DNA of 46,427 nucleotides from positions 34,981-81,407 of the forward strand of contig NZ_JVEE01000015.1 in NCBI RefSeq assembly GCF_001073155.1, given 5' to 3'. The stretch comes from Streptococcus parasanguinis (GTDB taxonomy: Bacteria > Bacillota > Bacilli > Lactobacillales > Streptococcaceae). Positions 8,603-17,376 of the stretch are shown here, piece after piece. Under the pieces are notes generated by a model. That model saw nothing but the letters and a program-made list of their open reading frames with translations. It did not search any database and was not told the origin of the DNA. A program made the translations under genes and the position numbers. Within the stretch, counting starts at the first letter, position 1. Every line of letters begins with the position of its first letter.

Positions 8603-9526
8603 TTATTTTGCACCGCGACCTTTAAGGACGGCTTCAATGATGGCCATACGGACAAAGACACCGTTGGTCATTTGTTCTACGATGCGTGATTTAGGAGCTT
8701 CTACCAAGTGGTCCGCAATTTCAACGTCACGGTTGACTGGTGCTGGGTGCATCAAGATCGCTGTATCTTTCATACGGTCATAACGTTCTTGAGTCAAACC
8801 ATGAAGACGGTGGTAGTTTTCTTTAGAGAAGAGTGATTCGTAATCATGACGTTCGTGTTGCACACGCAAGAACATCATCACATCCACATCTTCAATGACT
8901 TCATCGATAGTGACGAAGGTTCCATAGTCTTCAAATTCCGCACTTCTCCATTCGTCTGGACCTGCAAAGTAGAGGGTTGCTCCCAAACGTTTCAAGATTT
9001 GCATATTTGATTTTGCCACACGTGAGTGATCCAAGTCCCCAGCGATACAAACTTTCAAGCCATCAAAGTGACCGAATTCTTGGTAGATGGTCATCAAATC
9101 AAGCAAGCTTTGGCTTGGGTGTTGACCTGAACCGTCCCCACCATTGACGATAGATGCAGTGATCGTTGGGCTTTCAACCAATTCTTTGTAGTAGTCCACT
9201 TCAGGGTGACGGATGACGCAGACATCTACACCAAGAGCTGACATGGTCAAGATGGTATCGTAAAGTGTTTCCCCTTTGTTCACAGAGCTTGTCTTCACAT
9301 CAAAGTCAAGGAGATCACATCCCAATTTCAACTCTGCCACTTCAAAGGCTTTGTGGGTACGAGTTGAAGGTTCAAAGAAAAGGTTTGAGATGATGTGTTG
9401 GTCTTCGTAGGTTGCTTTAGCTCCGTTTTTGAACTCAATCCCACGTTTGATCAATGCCATTACTTCTTCATTGGTAAGAGTTTCCATTGAGACAAGGTTT
9501 TTAAGAGCGATTTGATTTTCAGACAT
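8603..9526 (-). CDS. pyrB: Aspartate carbamoyltransferase catalytic subunit
   Basis: PyrB condenses carbamoyl phosphate with aspartate to N-carbamoyl-aspartate, the committed step of pyrimidine synthesis. The carbamoyl-phosphate site reads STRTHKAFE near residue 53, the central region has the conserved HPSQ motif ([10 protein letters not shown]), and the C-terminal motif is [12 protein letters not shown]. The 307-residue length is normal. I chose the ATG at 9526 ([10 protein letters not shown]), with GGAG seven bases upstream; an upstream in-frame start would add ten unconserved residues. It lies 46 bases after pyrR, within the PyrR-attenuated transcript. All active-site motifs look intact, in contrast to the car-like genes downstream, so carbamoyl phosphate must come from elsewhere. 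Confidence 0.97.
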   Translation of the reverse strand: MSENQIALKNLVSMETLTNEEVMALIKRGIEFKNGAKATYEDQHIISNLFFEPSTRTHKAFEVAELKLGCDLLDFDVKTSSVNKGETLYDTILTMSALGVDVCVIRHPEVDYYKELVESPTITASIVNGGDGSGQHPSQSLLDLMTIYQEFGHFDGLKVCIAGDLDHSRVAKSNMQILKRLGATLYFAGPDEWRSAEFEDYGTFVTIDEVIEDVDVMMFLRVQHERHDYESLFSKENYHRLHGLTQERYDRMKDTAILMHPAPVNRDVEIADHLVEAPKSRIVEQMTNGVFVRMAIIEAVLKGRGAK

Positions 9527-9572
9527 GTTGATTCTCCTTTTATAATGTGAATACAAAAAATTTACAATTTGT

Positions 9573-10091
9573 TTAAGCTTCTTTGATGAGGACGCGGTCT
9601 TGACCGTCTAGCTCCACCATCTCGACAATGATTTCCTCTGACTTACTTGTCGGGATATTTTTCCCAACAAAGTCCGGACGAATCGGCAACTCCCGATGCC
9701 CACGGTCGACTAGAACCGCCAGACTCACTCGAGCAGGACGACCGTGACTGACCAGATTGTCAATGGCAGCGCGTATCGTGCGACCCGTATAGAGGACGTC
9801 ATCGATCAAGATAACTTCTCTATGAGCAATATCAACTGGTAAGACCGTTGTATCTTCTGTCGCCTTCATGTCATCTCGGAAAGGCTTGGTATCTAGTTCT
9901 GCTACAGGGACATCGATTTGTTCCAGCTGAGAGAGGCGTTCTTGGATCCGGCGAGCGATGTAAACACCACGCGTCTTGATCCCCACCAGCACAATCTGGC
10001 TCAAATCTTTGTTTCGTTCAATGATTTCGTAGGTGATCCGGGTAATGGCCCGTTTCATCGTCAAATCATCAACGACTTCTTTGGTTTTCAT
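9573..10091 (-). CDS. pyrR: Bifunctional pyr operon attenuator protein / uracil phosphoribosyltransferase
   Basis: PyrR binds pyr leader mRNA when UMP is abundant, favouring the terminator hairpin, and also has uracil phosphoribosyltransferase activity. The PRPP-binding motif [13 protein letters not shown] lies near residue 94. The length of 172 residues is normal. GGAGG lies seven bases before the ATG. It is the first gene of the pyrR-pyrB transcript, and its leader contains both the PyrR-binding hairpin and an intrinsic terminator, so it regulates its own operon. Confidence 0.97.
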   Translation of the reverse strand: MKTKEVVDDLTMKRAITRITYEIIERNKDLSQIVLVGIKTRGVYIARRIQERLSQLEQIDVPVAELDTKPFRDDMKATEDTTVLPVDIAHREVILIDDVLYTGRTIRAAIDNLVSHGRPARVSLAVLVDRGHRELPIRPDFVGKNIPTSKSEEIIVEMVELDGQDRVLIKEA

Positions 10092-10109
10092 TCAGTCCTC
10101 CTTAGTTGT

Positions 10110-10240
10110 AAAAGAAAAACCTCCTTTTTCAAGGAGGTTCAGCAAATGGATGGTCTAAGAGGATAGAGTCTCGCCCTATGGTCCTAGCCATTGTTTTTCA
10201 CAGTCTCCTTGCCTGCCTCACGGGACAGGATTAAAGGATT
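10110..10240 (-). promoter_or_regulatory. PyrR-dependent attenuator leader
   Basis: The minus-strand leader carries a PyrR-binding element at about 10206-10233: AATCCTG, then CCCGTGAGGCAGG, matching the known binding-loop core CNGNGAGG. Further on, AACCTCCTT and AAGGAGGTT pair around a short loop and are followed by TTTTTC (10110-10139), an intrinsic terminator. Together they form the classical attenuator: bound PyrR stabilises the anti-antiterminator and transcription stops before pyrR. The 262-base gap here holds only this leader and its promoter. Confidence 0.9.
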
Positions 10241-10255
10241 TATTTAATTGAGATA

Positions 10256-10284
10256 ACTATATCACAGTTTCAAACGACATGCAA
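10256..10284 (-). promoter_or_regulatory. pyrR-pyrB promoter
   Basis: On the minus strand TTGCAT and TATAGT are separated by 17 bases, just upstream of the PyrR leader. Confidence 0.8.
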
Positions 10285-10353
10285 GAAAAAACTCAACATT
10301 TTTCAAAAAAATTTAAAAACATGACTTTTCATCCGAATAATGTTCGGTTTTTA

Positions 10354-10989
10354 CTAAGAAACAGCCGATTTCCGCTTGATATTTTTAATCCCATAGAGCA
10401 CATAGCCAGCCAAGAGGTAAGCGATAAAGATGATCACCACCCATTTTCCAACAAAGGCCCAGCCGTATTTATTAACATTGATAAAGAAATAGGCAAACGG
10501 ACTATCTTTTGCACCTGGAATTGGCCACTTCAAGACCAAACCATTGAGAAGAGCAAAGAGCATGTAAGCCAGTGGAATCAAGGTCCAAAAGAAAGGATCG
10601 AGCTTACGGTATTGCTTGGCTTTATCAATCACTAGGGTATCAAAGAAGAACATCAAAGGAACGATGTAATGACAGAGGAAGTTTTCCAAACGATAAAACT
10701 TCTCGGGTGTCGCGATAGGCGCCAACATAAAGTGGTAGATGACACAGGTGATCATAATGGACATGGTAACTGCGCCTTTCATACGAAGGTAACCCTGAGT
10801 CTGGGTCGAACGACCTCGAACCATGCGCCAAACCATGTCTCCCATAAAGAACATGACCAACATGTTAGATAAAATGGTGTAATAGAGCATCATGCCAAAG
10901 CCACCATGCTTAGTCAGTTGCAGATAAACACCGAGCACACTTAAGATAAATAATAGAAAACGATAGCTAAATAATAATTTGAATTTCAT
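10354..10989 (-). CDS. Pr6Pr family membrane protein
   Basis: A 211-residue integral membrane protein with about six hydrophobic segments, the first starting near residue 8 (FLLFILSVLGVYLQL). The motif CHYIVPLMFFFD and the spacing of segments fit the Pr6Pr (FAR-17a/AIG1-like) family, whose bacterial members have no firmly known function. AGGAG lies six bases before the ATG. It is transcribed alone, away from the pyr leader. The C-terminus is basic (KNIKRKSA), expected on the cytoplasmic side. Confidence 0.75.
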   Translation of the reverse strand: MKFKLLFSYRFLLFILSVLGVYLQLTKHGGFGMMLYYTILSNMLVMFFMGDMVWRMVRGRSTQTQGYLRMKGAVTMSIMITCVIYHFMLAPIATPEKFYRLENFLCHYIVPLMFFFDTLVIDKAKQYRKLDPFFWTLIPLAYMLFALLNGLVLKWPIPGAKDSPFAYFFINVNKYGWAFVGKWVVIIFIAYLLAGYVLYGIKNIKRKSAVS

Positions 10990-11036
10990 AGTATTCTCCT
11001 GAAAGAAAAGGGGGTAGCCCCTTCAGTTTAATCAGG

Positions 11037-11283
11037 AACTTTCCTTAAGTGAGGACGGACGTCAGCGAACTTCTACGAAGTTCCATGACTTATTAAGATA
11101 CAAAGGGCGTATACGGATAAAGTCAAAATAGGAAGTTTGACGCAGAATCTTTCGATTCTAGGAGAACTTATCTTTTTGACACAATCCGTAGCCCGTGTTC
11201 AATTAGTTTTGAACCTAAAGTTTCAAAACTCCCGAGTACTTGAATCAATACTGTTTCAAGTACTTTTCTCACAGCGGAAAGTT
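11037..11283 (+). repeat. Modular palindromic repeat, copy 2 (247 bp, expanded)
   Basis: The ends AACTTTCC and GGAAAGTT, the GAACTTC/GAAGTTC hairpin, the AGTTTTGAA/TTCAAAACT stem with loop CCTAAAGT, and a GTACTTGAA/TTCAAGTAC stem match copies 1 and 3. About 110 extra bases lie between the first and second modules (roughly 11090-11200), including a GAATCTTTCGATTC hairpin. The 10990-11326 gap holds nothing else that I can support. Confidence 0.8.
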
Positions 11284-11326
11284 CCATTATAAACTTAAAC
11301 AACTCTATTAATTTGTGTACTTTTCT

Positions 11327-11662
11327 TTAGATTTTCTTCACAAATTCTGATTTGAGTTTCATTGCACCAAAGCCATCAATCTTACAATCGATGTTGTGGT
11401 CTCCTTCAACGATACGGATGTTTTTCACGCGCGTACCTTGTTTCAAATCTTTCGGTGCACCCTTCACTTTCAAATCTTTGACCAAGGTTACCGTATCGCC
11501 ATCAGCCAATTTGTTTCCGTTGGCATCAATCGCTACGACACCCTCTTCTTCTTCGACCTCAGCTGGGTTCCATTCATACGCACACTCTGGGCACACCAAG
11601 AGCGCTCCATCTTCATAGACGTATTCAGAGTTACATTTTGGACAGTTTGGTAAGTTATTCAT
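11327..11662 (-). CDS. yjdM: Zinc-ribbon protein YjdM (PhnA-domain family)
   Basis: A 111-residue protein with an N-terminal zinc ribbon ([13 protein letters not shown], then CPECAYEW) and the C-terminal PhnA domain ([14 protein letters not shown], then [16 protein letters not shown], ending LKSEFVKK). The family was once called alkylphosphonate uptake protein, but its real function is not established. I chose the ATG at 11662 ([10 protein letters not shown]) with GGAG upstream; the in-frame start 30 bases earlier adds unconserved residues. It is transcribed alone next to a palindromic repeat. Confidence 0.88.
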   Translation of the reverse strand: MNNLPNCPKCNSEYVYEDGALLVCPECAYEWNPAEVEEEEGVVAIDANGNKLADGDTVTLVKDLKVKGAPKDLKQGTRVKNIRIVEGDHNIDCKIDGFGAMKLKSEFVKKI

Positions 11663-11747
11663 TTTTATCTCCTTATTCAAATTAACTTTCATAGTATACC
11701 ATGAAAGCGAAAATTTGACAAATCCAGCTCGACTGTAGCATTTTCAA

Positions 11748-11770
11748 TAAAAAAGAGGCGACTTGGCCTC
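11748..11770 (-). terminator. Terminator of the thioesterase-HAD operon
   Basis: On the minus strand GAGGC and GCCTC pair around a six-base loop and are followed by TTTTTTATT, about 20 bases after the HAD stop codon. Confidence 0.75.
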
Positions 11771-11789
11771 CCTACATGGATGATATTTC

Positions 11790-12542
11790 TCAATCTTCCT
11801 GCAATTCTTGAATGTCTCGAATCACGCGCACACCTGCTTGATTCTTCTCGCGCAGTTCAGCTTCAGAGTATGGGAAGGTATTGATCAAGATACTCTCCAT
11901 CCCGATACTTTGGGCCACGGCGACATCTGTCGTAAAGTCATTCCCCACCATGACCGTTTTCTCAGGGTTCAACTGGTGTTCTTTCACCACTTCCAAGAGA
12001 AACTCTGGCTGAGGTTTGCGAATACCTGCGTTAGACGACAAGTAAATGGCATGGAAAAGTTCTCTCAAACCAACCAAATCAATCTCCGGATTGGTAAAAT
12101 CTGCTTGGGCATTGGATAAGAGAAAGATTCGGCAACCTGCAGCTTTCATATCCTCTAATACTTCTTTCGTATGAGGATAAAGCTCCAACCGCTTGCGAGA
12201 AAGGACACGGAAAGTCCGCGCAATCAAACGTCCCCACTCTTTGAGATGGGCAACACTATTCCCACTTGGATGACCTTCTAAATACAATTGTACAAAGATA
12301 ACCGTCAGATCAATCTCTGGGTAGGCAACTTGTTTTACCTTAGCCAAGTCTTCTTCGGCTTGTTGCACCAACTCTCTATAACGCAGGCGCAGACCTTCTC
12401 CTGAGTAGCTTGCCCCGTAGGATTGGTAGATCTGAGCCATTGTATCCCATAAAATGGGACTCGACTCATCGGTTTCGATGTCGACTAAGGTTCCATAAAA
12501 ATCAAAAATATAGTTTTTAAATGCGTACTTGTGCGGATTCAT
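11790..12542 (-). CDS. HAD-family hydrolase (type IA phosphatase)
   Basis: A 250-residue HAD hydrolase. Motif I is FDFYGTLVD near residue 13, giving the nucleophilic Asp; motif II is LLSNAQ; the lysine and motif III follow in RKPQPEF and MVGNDFTTDV. A helical cap lies between motifs I and II, placing it in subfamily IA, which includes phosphoglycolate-type phosphatases. The substrate is unknown. GGGAG lies a few bases before the ATG. The gene overlaps the end of the thioesterase gene by 26 bases, so the two are co-transcribed and probably coupled. Confidence 0.88.
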   Translation of the reverse strand: MNPHKYAFKNYIFDFYGTLVDIETDESSPILWDTMAQIYQSYGASYSGEGLRLRYRELVQQAEEDLAKVKQVAYPEIDLTVIFVQLYLEGHPSGNSVAHLKEWGRLIARTFRVLSRKRLELYPHTKEVLEDMKAAGCRIFLLSNAQADFTNPEIDLVGLRELFHAIYLSSNAGIRKPQPEFLLEVVKEHQLNPEKTVMVGNDFTTDVAVAQSIGMESILINTFPYSEAELREKNQAGVRVIRDIQELQED

Positions 12543-12921
12543 CTCTCACTCCCGTAACAAACATCGTAAAGGTTGCCTTACAGACATTGGCACCGTCTTG
12601 ATTGGTAATATCGACATCCACAACTCGAGTCGTCCGTCCACTATGGACACATTCGCCATGGATCGTGAGGACATCACCCAGACGCCCTGCTTTTAAGTAA
12701 TTGATCGAGGATTGCAAGGTTACCCCATCGACCCCTTGAGAAACCACGACCAAACCACTGACTTGGTCACACAGGGTAAAGAGATAGCCTCCGTGCGCAT
12801 TTCCATAATAATTGAGCGATGATTCTACGACCTTAGTTGTCACCACCACATGGCCATCTCTCATCTTTTCGATTTCGTAATTTTCAAATGCAGCAATTGC
12901 ATCAAAGTGAAAATCTTTCAT
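12517..12921 (-). CDS. PaaI-type hotdog-fold thioesterase
   Basis: A 134-residue single-domain hotdog protein. The motif NAHGGYLFTLCDQVSG around residues 41-56, with the HGG turn and an acidic residue on the following helix, is typical of PaaI/YbgC-related acyl-CoA thioesterases. The acyl substrate cannot be told. AAGGTGG lies upstream of the ATG. It is first in a two-gene operon with a HAD phosphatase, whose start lies inside its last codons. Confidence 0.88.
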   Translation of the reverse strand: MKDFHFDAIAAFENYEIEKMRDGHVVVTTKVVESSLNYYGNAHGGYLFTLCDQVSGLVVVSQGVDGVTLQSSINYLKAGRLGDVLTIHGECVHSGRTTRVVDVDITNQDGANVCKATFTMFVTGVRDESAQVRI

Positions 12922-12959
12922 ATACTTGCCACCTTTTCTAGCATCTTTTCAACTCCTCT

Positions 12960-12988
12960 ATCATACTACAATTAAGAAGCAGATACAA
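12960..12988 (-). promoter_or_regulatory. Promoter of the thioesterase-HAD operon
   Basis: On the minus strand TTGTAT and TATGAT are separated by 17 bases, about 40 bases before the thioesterase start. Confidence 0.65.
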
Positions 12989-13004
12989 GCAAAGGGGCAA
13001 TTCC

Positions 13005-14102
13005 TTAGAAGCAGAAAAGGAGACTCCAACTAAGTAAGAAGACGATACTAGGAACAATGTATTTTCTTGGGTGCTTCCAACATTCTCTTTTTAAATTCCA
13101 TTTTCTTAAAGGGAAATAGATTTCAATCAGTAAGTGCAAAACAGCTTCAACTACTGCTAGAATCATCACTCCTAGTAAAAATAGAATCCCCAAGTCAGGC
13201 ATGACCACCATTTTTAATAACAGAGCAACAAATAGATTCACAGATAGGAAATAGGTCAGCAATACACGGTAATACATCAGGTAAAAGAACCGACTCTTAG
13301 GTAGGGACTTGACATGATCGATCAAATCTTTATCAACAGAAATGAGAGTGGTTAATGGCGTATTGACAGAAGCAATTGTTAAAAGAATGATGATTTTTAA
13401 TGGAGCCTCATAATCCTGTATCAGAATGAGTAAGAGGAAGATGAGGGTAAAGACAAAATTGATGGAAAAATAGCGCTCTTGAAACAAGGAAATCCAAAAA
13501 TAATTGCCGCTTCTTCTCTTTGCGACGAGTAACTGATCATGTTTTGAAATCGCGATCAAGTCCTCATTTTTAAAAATAAAGACAGCAATGAAGGCTGAAA
13601 GTAAGATCATATAGGACACTTGTTGGACCCATAAAGAAGATACTGTGAGAACAGTCGTTACAGAAATGAGTACTCCTCCTAGAAAACTAGGCCTGGTATT
13701 GAACTGGATAAAGACATAAAACACACTCAATACCACCAGTAAAGAAAGGAGGACGAGCTTAAAGGATTGTAGCAGGTCTAACCTGACTCCCAAAAAGAGG
13801 ATCAATAACAGCACGCGCTCTAGTAAATTGAGAAGAAAGGTTACCGTCAGAAAAGACCCTTTAAAACGATTTAGAGACAAAGGAAGCTGGTAGTAGGCCT
13901 GAACCCTGTCCATCGAAAAGTAGGAATAGAGTAATTGAAAGGTTGATAGAGCAGTAACAATAGCCGTACTGATCAGCAAGACTTGAAAGCTCGTAGAAAA
14001 TTTTGCCCCAACAAGATGGTAATAAAGAGCAAAAGCTAAGGAAGTTAAGAACAAGAAGAGCCGATTTTTGGACACCAAATCTCTAAAAATTGCTAGTAGC
14101 AT
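13005..14102 (-). CDS. ABC transporter membrane subunit (ten or more segments)
   Basis: A 365-residue, strongly hydrophobic protein with around ten predicted membrane segments and no soluble domain of note. It lies three bases after an ABC ATPase gene and is almost certainly its membrane partner. I do not recognise the family from sequence; the size and topology resemble ABC-2-type or EcsB-like exporters. The final residues WSLLFCF end in a last membrane segment. The substrate is unknown. Confidence 0.75.
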   Translation of the reverse strand: MLLAIFRDLVSKNRLFLFLTSLAFALYYHLVGAKFSTSFQVLLISTAIVTALSTFQLLYSYFSMDRVQAYYQLPLSLNRFKGSFLTVTFLLNLLERVLLLILFLGVRLDLLQSFKLVLLSLLVVLSVFYVFIQFNTRPSFLGGVLISVTTVLTVSSLWVQQVSYMILLSAFIAVFIFKNEDLIAISKHDQLLVAKRRSGNYFWISLFQERYFSINFVFTLIFLLLILIQDYEAPLKIIILLTIASVNTPLTTLISVDKDLIDHVKSLPKSRFFYLMYYRVLLTYFLSVNLFVALLLKMVVMPDLGILFLLGVMILAVVEAVLHLLIEIYFPLRKWNLKRECWKHPRKYIVPSIVFLLSWSLLFCF

Positions 14103-14105
14103 GCT

Positions 14106-14810
14106 CTACCCCCTCTGACGATTAACGTCATGAAACCAATCTTCTAAATTCAATTCGATCGCGTCTAGGTGACCATCTTCAATAGAATAAGCTGTATCAC
14201 ACACCCGAACGATACTCTCTGCGATATGCGAACTCATCAGAATAGAGCCTTCTTCTTTATACTGCAATAGCAAACCATATAGAAATTCTGTCGCATCAAA
14301 ATCAAGGCCATCAAATGGTTCGTCCAAAATAAGGAGGGGAGGTTTGAGATAAAAAGCTGTGATCAAGAAGACTTTCTTCTTATTTCCCGTTGACAAACTA
14401 CCAATGTCGGTGTTGAGATACTCTTCAAAACGAAAGCCTGAAATCAAGTCCTGCAATACCGTTTCATCTCTCTTTCGATGATACAAACGACAGACAAAAT
14501 TAAAATAATGAACAAAATCCCAGTTTAAAAAACTATTGTTTTCAGTAAAAACTGTATAGGTACGGCTCTTATAGAAATTCGTATGAAAAGAGGTTGCCTT
14601 GTCTTCTATAGTAACAGTCTCAACTGCATACTGCCGATGATCAAAGACACTACTTAAAGCTTTTAGCAAGGTTGTCTTCCCAGCTCCATTTCGACCAATC
14701 AACCCTACTACAGAATGATTGGGTACAAGCAAATTCGTGTCTTTTATAACGGGCTTGTCTTTTTTATACCAAACGTTTAGCCCCTTGATGGTTAAACAAT
14801 CACTCTTCAT
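14106..14810 (-). CDS. ABC transporter ATP-binding protein
   Basis: A 234-residue nucleotide-binding subunit. Walker A is GRNGAGKTT near residue 38, the signature is LSTGNKKKV instead of LSGGQ, and Walker B is LLILDEPFDGLD. The changed signature with consecutive lysines is seen in some exporter ATPases of the ABC-2 class. Its ATG overlaps the stop codon of a 46-residue membrane peptide gene (ATGA), and the permease gene follows after three bases, so the three genes form one operon. Confidence 0.9.
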   Translation of the reverse strand: MKSDCLTIKGLNVWYKKDKPVIKDTNLLVPNHSVVGLIGRNGAGKTTLLKALSSVFDHRQYAVETVTIEDKATSFHTNFYKSRTYTVFTENNSFLNWDFVHYFNFVCRLYHRKRDETVLQDLISGFRFEEYLNTDIGSLSTGNKKKVFLITAFYLKPPLLILDEPFDGLDFDATEFLYGLLLQYKEEGSILMSSHIAESIVRVCDTAYSIEDGHLDAIELNLEDWFHDVNRQRG

Positions 14811-14947
14811 CGACGCACTCCTTTATAAAGGTAAGAAACCCCAACCAAAAGCAACAGCAAAGCGTACAACCATTCCTTTTGAAAGGCAAAGACTAAGGCA
14901 CCGATCAAGAAGCAAATTCCTATAAGGATTCTAAATTGTAATTTCAT
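14807..14947 (-). CDS. Small hydrophobic protein in an ABC transporter operon (46 aa)
   Basis: An open frame of 46 codons begins MKLQFRILIGIC and consists of two short hydrophobic segments separated by FQKEW, ending YLYKGVRR. AAGG lies seven bases before the ATG. Its stop overlaps the ATPase start by four bases, strong evidence that it is translated and coupled. It could be an accessory membrane subunit of the transporter or a short leader peptide. I know of no named family for it. Confidence 0.65.
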   Translation of the reverse strand: MKLQFRILIGICFLIGALVFAFQKEWLYALLLLLVGVSYLYKGVRR

Positions 14948-15071
14948 ATCTTGCCTTCTTTCTATTCACAGTATGAAAGATTACAATTGTATTTTATGCT
15001 TATACTATAGTACTTTTTCTGAGCAGATTCAAGCACGAATGGAATATTCTTACTTCTTTTACCTTACAAGC

Positions 15072-15095
15072 AAAAAAAGCTAGATACCTCTAGCT
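15072..15095 (-). terminator. Terminator after the NUDIX gene
   Basis: On the minus strand AGCTAGA and TCTAGCT pair around GGTA and are followed by seven T. It lies seven bases after the NUDIX stop codon. Confidence 0.85.
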
Positions 15096-15101
15096 CTTTG
15101 C

Positions 15102-15569
15102 TTAAAATCTTAATTTTTCCCAATCATCATCTGTCCGTTTGCGATAATAGAACTCAGACAAGTCCGGGTCTTCCATCACTTCCAGCAGAGGAAGCATGTC
15201 GTAGGATAAATCCAACTTTTCTAATTGGTCTTTCTTAACCCAAGAAACTTCTCCTTCTTCGGACGATCTGAGCTGGCCTGAGAATCTTGTTGCCTTGTAG
15301 CAAAAGACAATATAGCGACCTCCCTCGTCTAGTGGCCAGTCTTTGACTGCGACGAGTTTTGGATCTGTAATTGTCAGTCCTGTCTCTTCGTAGACTTCAC
15401 GAATGACGGATTCTACTAGACTTTCTCCTTCTTCAATATGGCCACCTGGAAAAGCATGGCCAGCCCAGTGAGTCTTTTCAGGTGAGCGGTATTGGAGGAC
15501 TACTTTCCCATTTTCAAGATCTTCGACCATGCAAAGATTGCACAGTATAGTAGGCGTTGTACGTGACAT
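15102..15569 (-). CDS. NUDIX hydrolase (MutT-like)
   Basis: A 155-residue NUDIX protein that hydrolyses a nucleoside diphosphate linked to another group. The Nudix box is visible from GGHIEEGES to REVYEETGL at about residues 42-64, with all expected Gly, Arg and Glu positions. Sequence in and after the box fits the 8-oxo-dGTP diphosphatase-like class, but the substrate is not certain. I chose the ATG at 15569 (MSRTTPTILC) with AAGGAA upstream; an earlier in-frame start overlaps the preceding gene. It is 19 bases downstream of a membrane protein gene and has its own terminator. Confidence 0.88.
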   Translation of the reverse strand: MSRTTPTILCNLCMVEDLENGKVVLQYRSPEKTHWAGHAFPGGHIEEGESLVESVIREVYEETGLTITDPKLVAVKDWPLDEGGRYIVFCYKATRFSGQLRSSEEGEVSWVKKDQLEKLDLSYDMLPLLEVMEDPDLSEFYYRKRTDDDWEKLRF

Positions 15570-15588
15570 ATATTTCCTTTCTATGGAT

Positions 15589-16023
15589 TTACCATCCATC
15601 TTCTCTGTATTTCACTTCTAGCTTCATGATGAAGGGATTGACCAGTTCATAGTAATCACGACTCCGTATAGGGATCGCTCCATGTGGGATTTCAACATAA
15701 TTCCCTCGTATTTCCGAATTATGATGGATTGGAGGGATTATGGTATTAGCTGAATCTGTAAAAGACACTTGGAGAATGAACCAAATGAAAAATGCTAGAA
15801 TGACACTCAAAAATTGTAAGATTAGATGAAAAAACTTGAACTCTCTCTTTTTATAAAAGATAGACCAAAGATTGAAAAAAAGAACTAGAAATAAGAAATC
15901 AAACCAGAGACAACTAAGTAGAGGGGTAAATGATAGACCCAAAAAAACTAGTATTACTTCAATAACGAAAAAAGCTAAGAAGAATAAATATAAATTTTTA
16001 AAACCATTTAACTGCTTCAGCAT
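15589..16023 (-). CDS. Hypothetical membrane protein (144 aa)
   Basis: Three hydrophobic segments occupy residues about 10-95 (LYLFFLAFFVIEVILVFLG is the first), followed by a soluble tail of about 50 residues (IPPIHHNSEIRG to the end) that would lie outside the membrane if the N-terminus is inside. I do not recognise a family. It lies just before the NUDIX gene and is probably co-transcribed with it. The 180 bases upstream (16024-16203) hold nothing I can support. Confidence 0.6.
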   Translation of the reverse strand: MLKQLNGFKNLYLFFLAFFVIEVILVFLGLSFTPLLSCLWFDFLFLVLFFNLWSIFYKKREFKFFHLILQFLSVILAFFIWFILQVSFTDSANTIIPPIHHNSEIRGNYVEIPHGAIPIRSRDYYELVNPFIMKLEVKYREDGW

Positions 16024-16203
16024 AGAGAAGGCTCCTTATTTAAAAATGCTGTAACTAACCATATTATAAAGCGAATCCATAACTACGTCAATGTGCATTG
16101 AATGGATACCTTCATTTAAGATTTTTCACTTCCGTCTCTGGTGGGTTGCAAATCTCAAGGGACAAAAAACTAAACATTCAGGACTGAAAGTGGAGTTCTT
16201 GCC

Positions 16204-16557
16204 TTAAATAATGATCAGTAGAATATGAACCCCCAATCGTAACCAATGATCAATGAGAGGCGTTTCCGGATTACTATTTTTGCTATCTAAGAATAGGCTA
16301 AGAGATAACAAAAGCAAAGCAAGGGCAATAACTAATTTAAGAGATAGCATCATACCTCCAATAGCAAGAGCCGCTAGAAAGCCAAAAAATGGCAATGGAC
16401 TAAATAAAAATGCCAAAAATCTGAAATAGAACATAAACAAAGAGAGAATCAATAGGCCGTAAACAATCACCCTAGTAAAAATAGAGACCCTTTTTCCTTC
16501 ATTTTTCATTTTGGATAGTGAAAGAACGACATAGATCATATAGATAAATAGCAGCAT
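16204..16557 (-). CDS. Hypothetical membrane protein (117 aa)
   Basis: Almost wholly hydrophobic, with about four membrane segments beginning at the first residues (MLLFIYMIYVVLSL). There is no recognisable motif and no clear partner gene. The frame is intact and on the same strand as its neighbours, which is the main support for it. Function unknown. Confidence 0.5.
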   Translation of the reverse strand: MLLFIYMIYVVLSLSKMKNEGKRVSIFTRVIVYGLLILSLFMFYFRFLAFLFSPLPFFGFLAALAIGGMMLSLKLVIALALLLLSLSLFLDSKNSNPETPLIDHWLRLGVHILLIII

Positions 16558-16660
16558 ATTGAATCATCCCTATGTTTTATAGATTATATTAATAGTTTAA
16601 CTAAAACCTATTCAAAATACAACTAAAGACCCTAACTTATTAGTATTCTCCCATCTCTGA

Positions 16661-17284
16661 TCAAAGCTTCTTCACTTCTTCTGCGACCTTTTGGAGATGC
16701 TGTTCCCGGATGCTAGCGGTATTTACATCGCGGCCGACTTCACCTAAAATACAGACACGCTTGGTTTTGATCCCACAATGGTTCAAGACGGCATTTTTCA
16801 AAACAGAGATACCATAACTATCAGGAATGTTGAGAGGGCCTGAAAAAATCTTGTACCACCAAGTAGGCGCCATGGAGGTTGCATAAATACTAGCTGTTTT
16901 GCCTTTAAGCAACTTCTTAAATTGCTTGCCTCTAAGGTAATTCCAGATAAAGCTTCCTTGATCATTGGCCGAGTAGGCAATCCCCGGTGTAAAGACCCGG
17001 TCGATCCAGCCCTTCATAAGGCTCGGCATACTACTCCACCAGATGGGATAAACAAAGATCAGGTGATCCGCCCACTGGATCCATTCTTGAGAACGAAGGA
17101 TAAAGGGATCTTCTTCCATCCGCTTTCGATAACCGTAGCGAAGGACCGGGTCAAAGTCCTCTTCATTGAGACTGATCACTTTAAGCTCGTGGTGATTTGG
17201 ATCAATCGTTTCGACGATGGTTTGAAAAATAGCCTGACAGTAACTTTCCTTATCCGGATGCCCATTGATGACTAAAATCTTCAT
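16661..17284 (-). CDS. NAD(P)H-dependent flavin oxidoreductase (NQO1/KefF-like)
   Basis: A 207-residue flavodoxin-fold protein of the NAD(P)H:quinone reductase family, which binds FMN or FAD and transfers two electrons to quinones. The N-terminus MKILVINGHPDKESY is the flavin phosphate loop; FVYPIWWSSMPSLMKGWIDRV (central, about residues 77-97) is the typical flavin-contact region. The physiological acceptor is unknown. The gene seems to be transcribed alone. Confidence 0.88.
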   Translation of the reverse strand: MKILVINGHPDKESYCQAIFQTIVETIDPNHHELKVISLNEEDFDPVLRYGYRKRMEEDPFILRSQEWIQWADHLIFVYPIWWSSMPSLMKGWIDRVFTPGIAYSANDQGSFIWNYLRGKQFKKLLKGKTASIYATSMAPTWWYKIFSGPLNIPDSYGISVLKNAVLNHCGIKTKRVCILGEVGRDVNTASIREQHLQKVAEEVKKL

Positions 17285-17376
17285 TCGTCTTCTCCTTCAT
17301 TTCTTTGGTTCATTCTATCTCTTTTATTTTTTACTTGATTAATTGATAATGGTTCAAAGATTGATAGATAGGTCCT

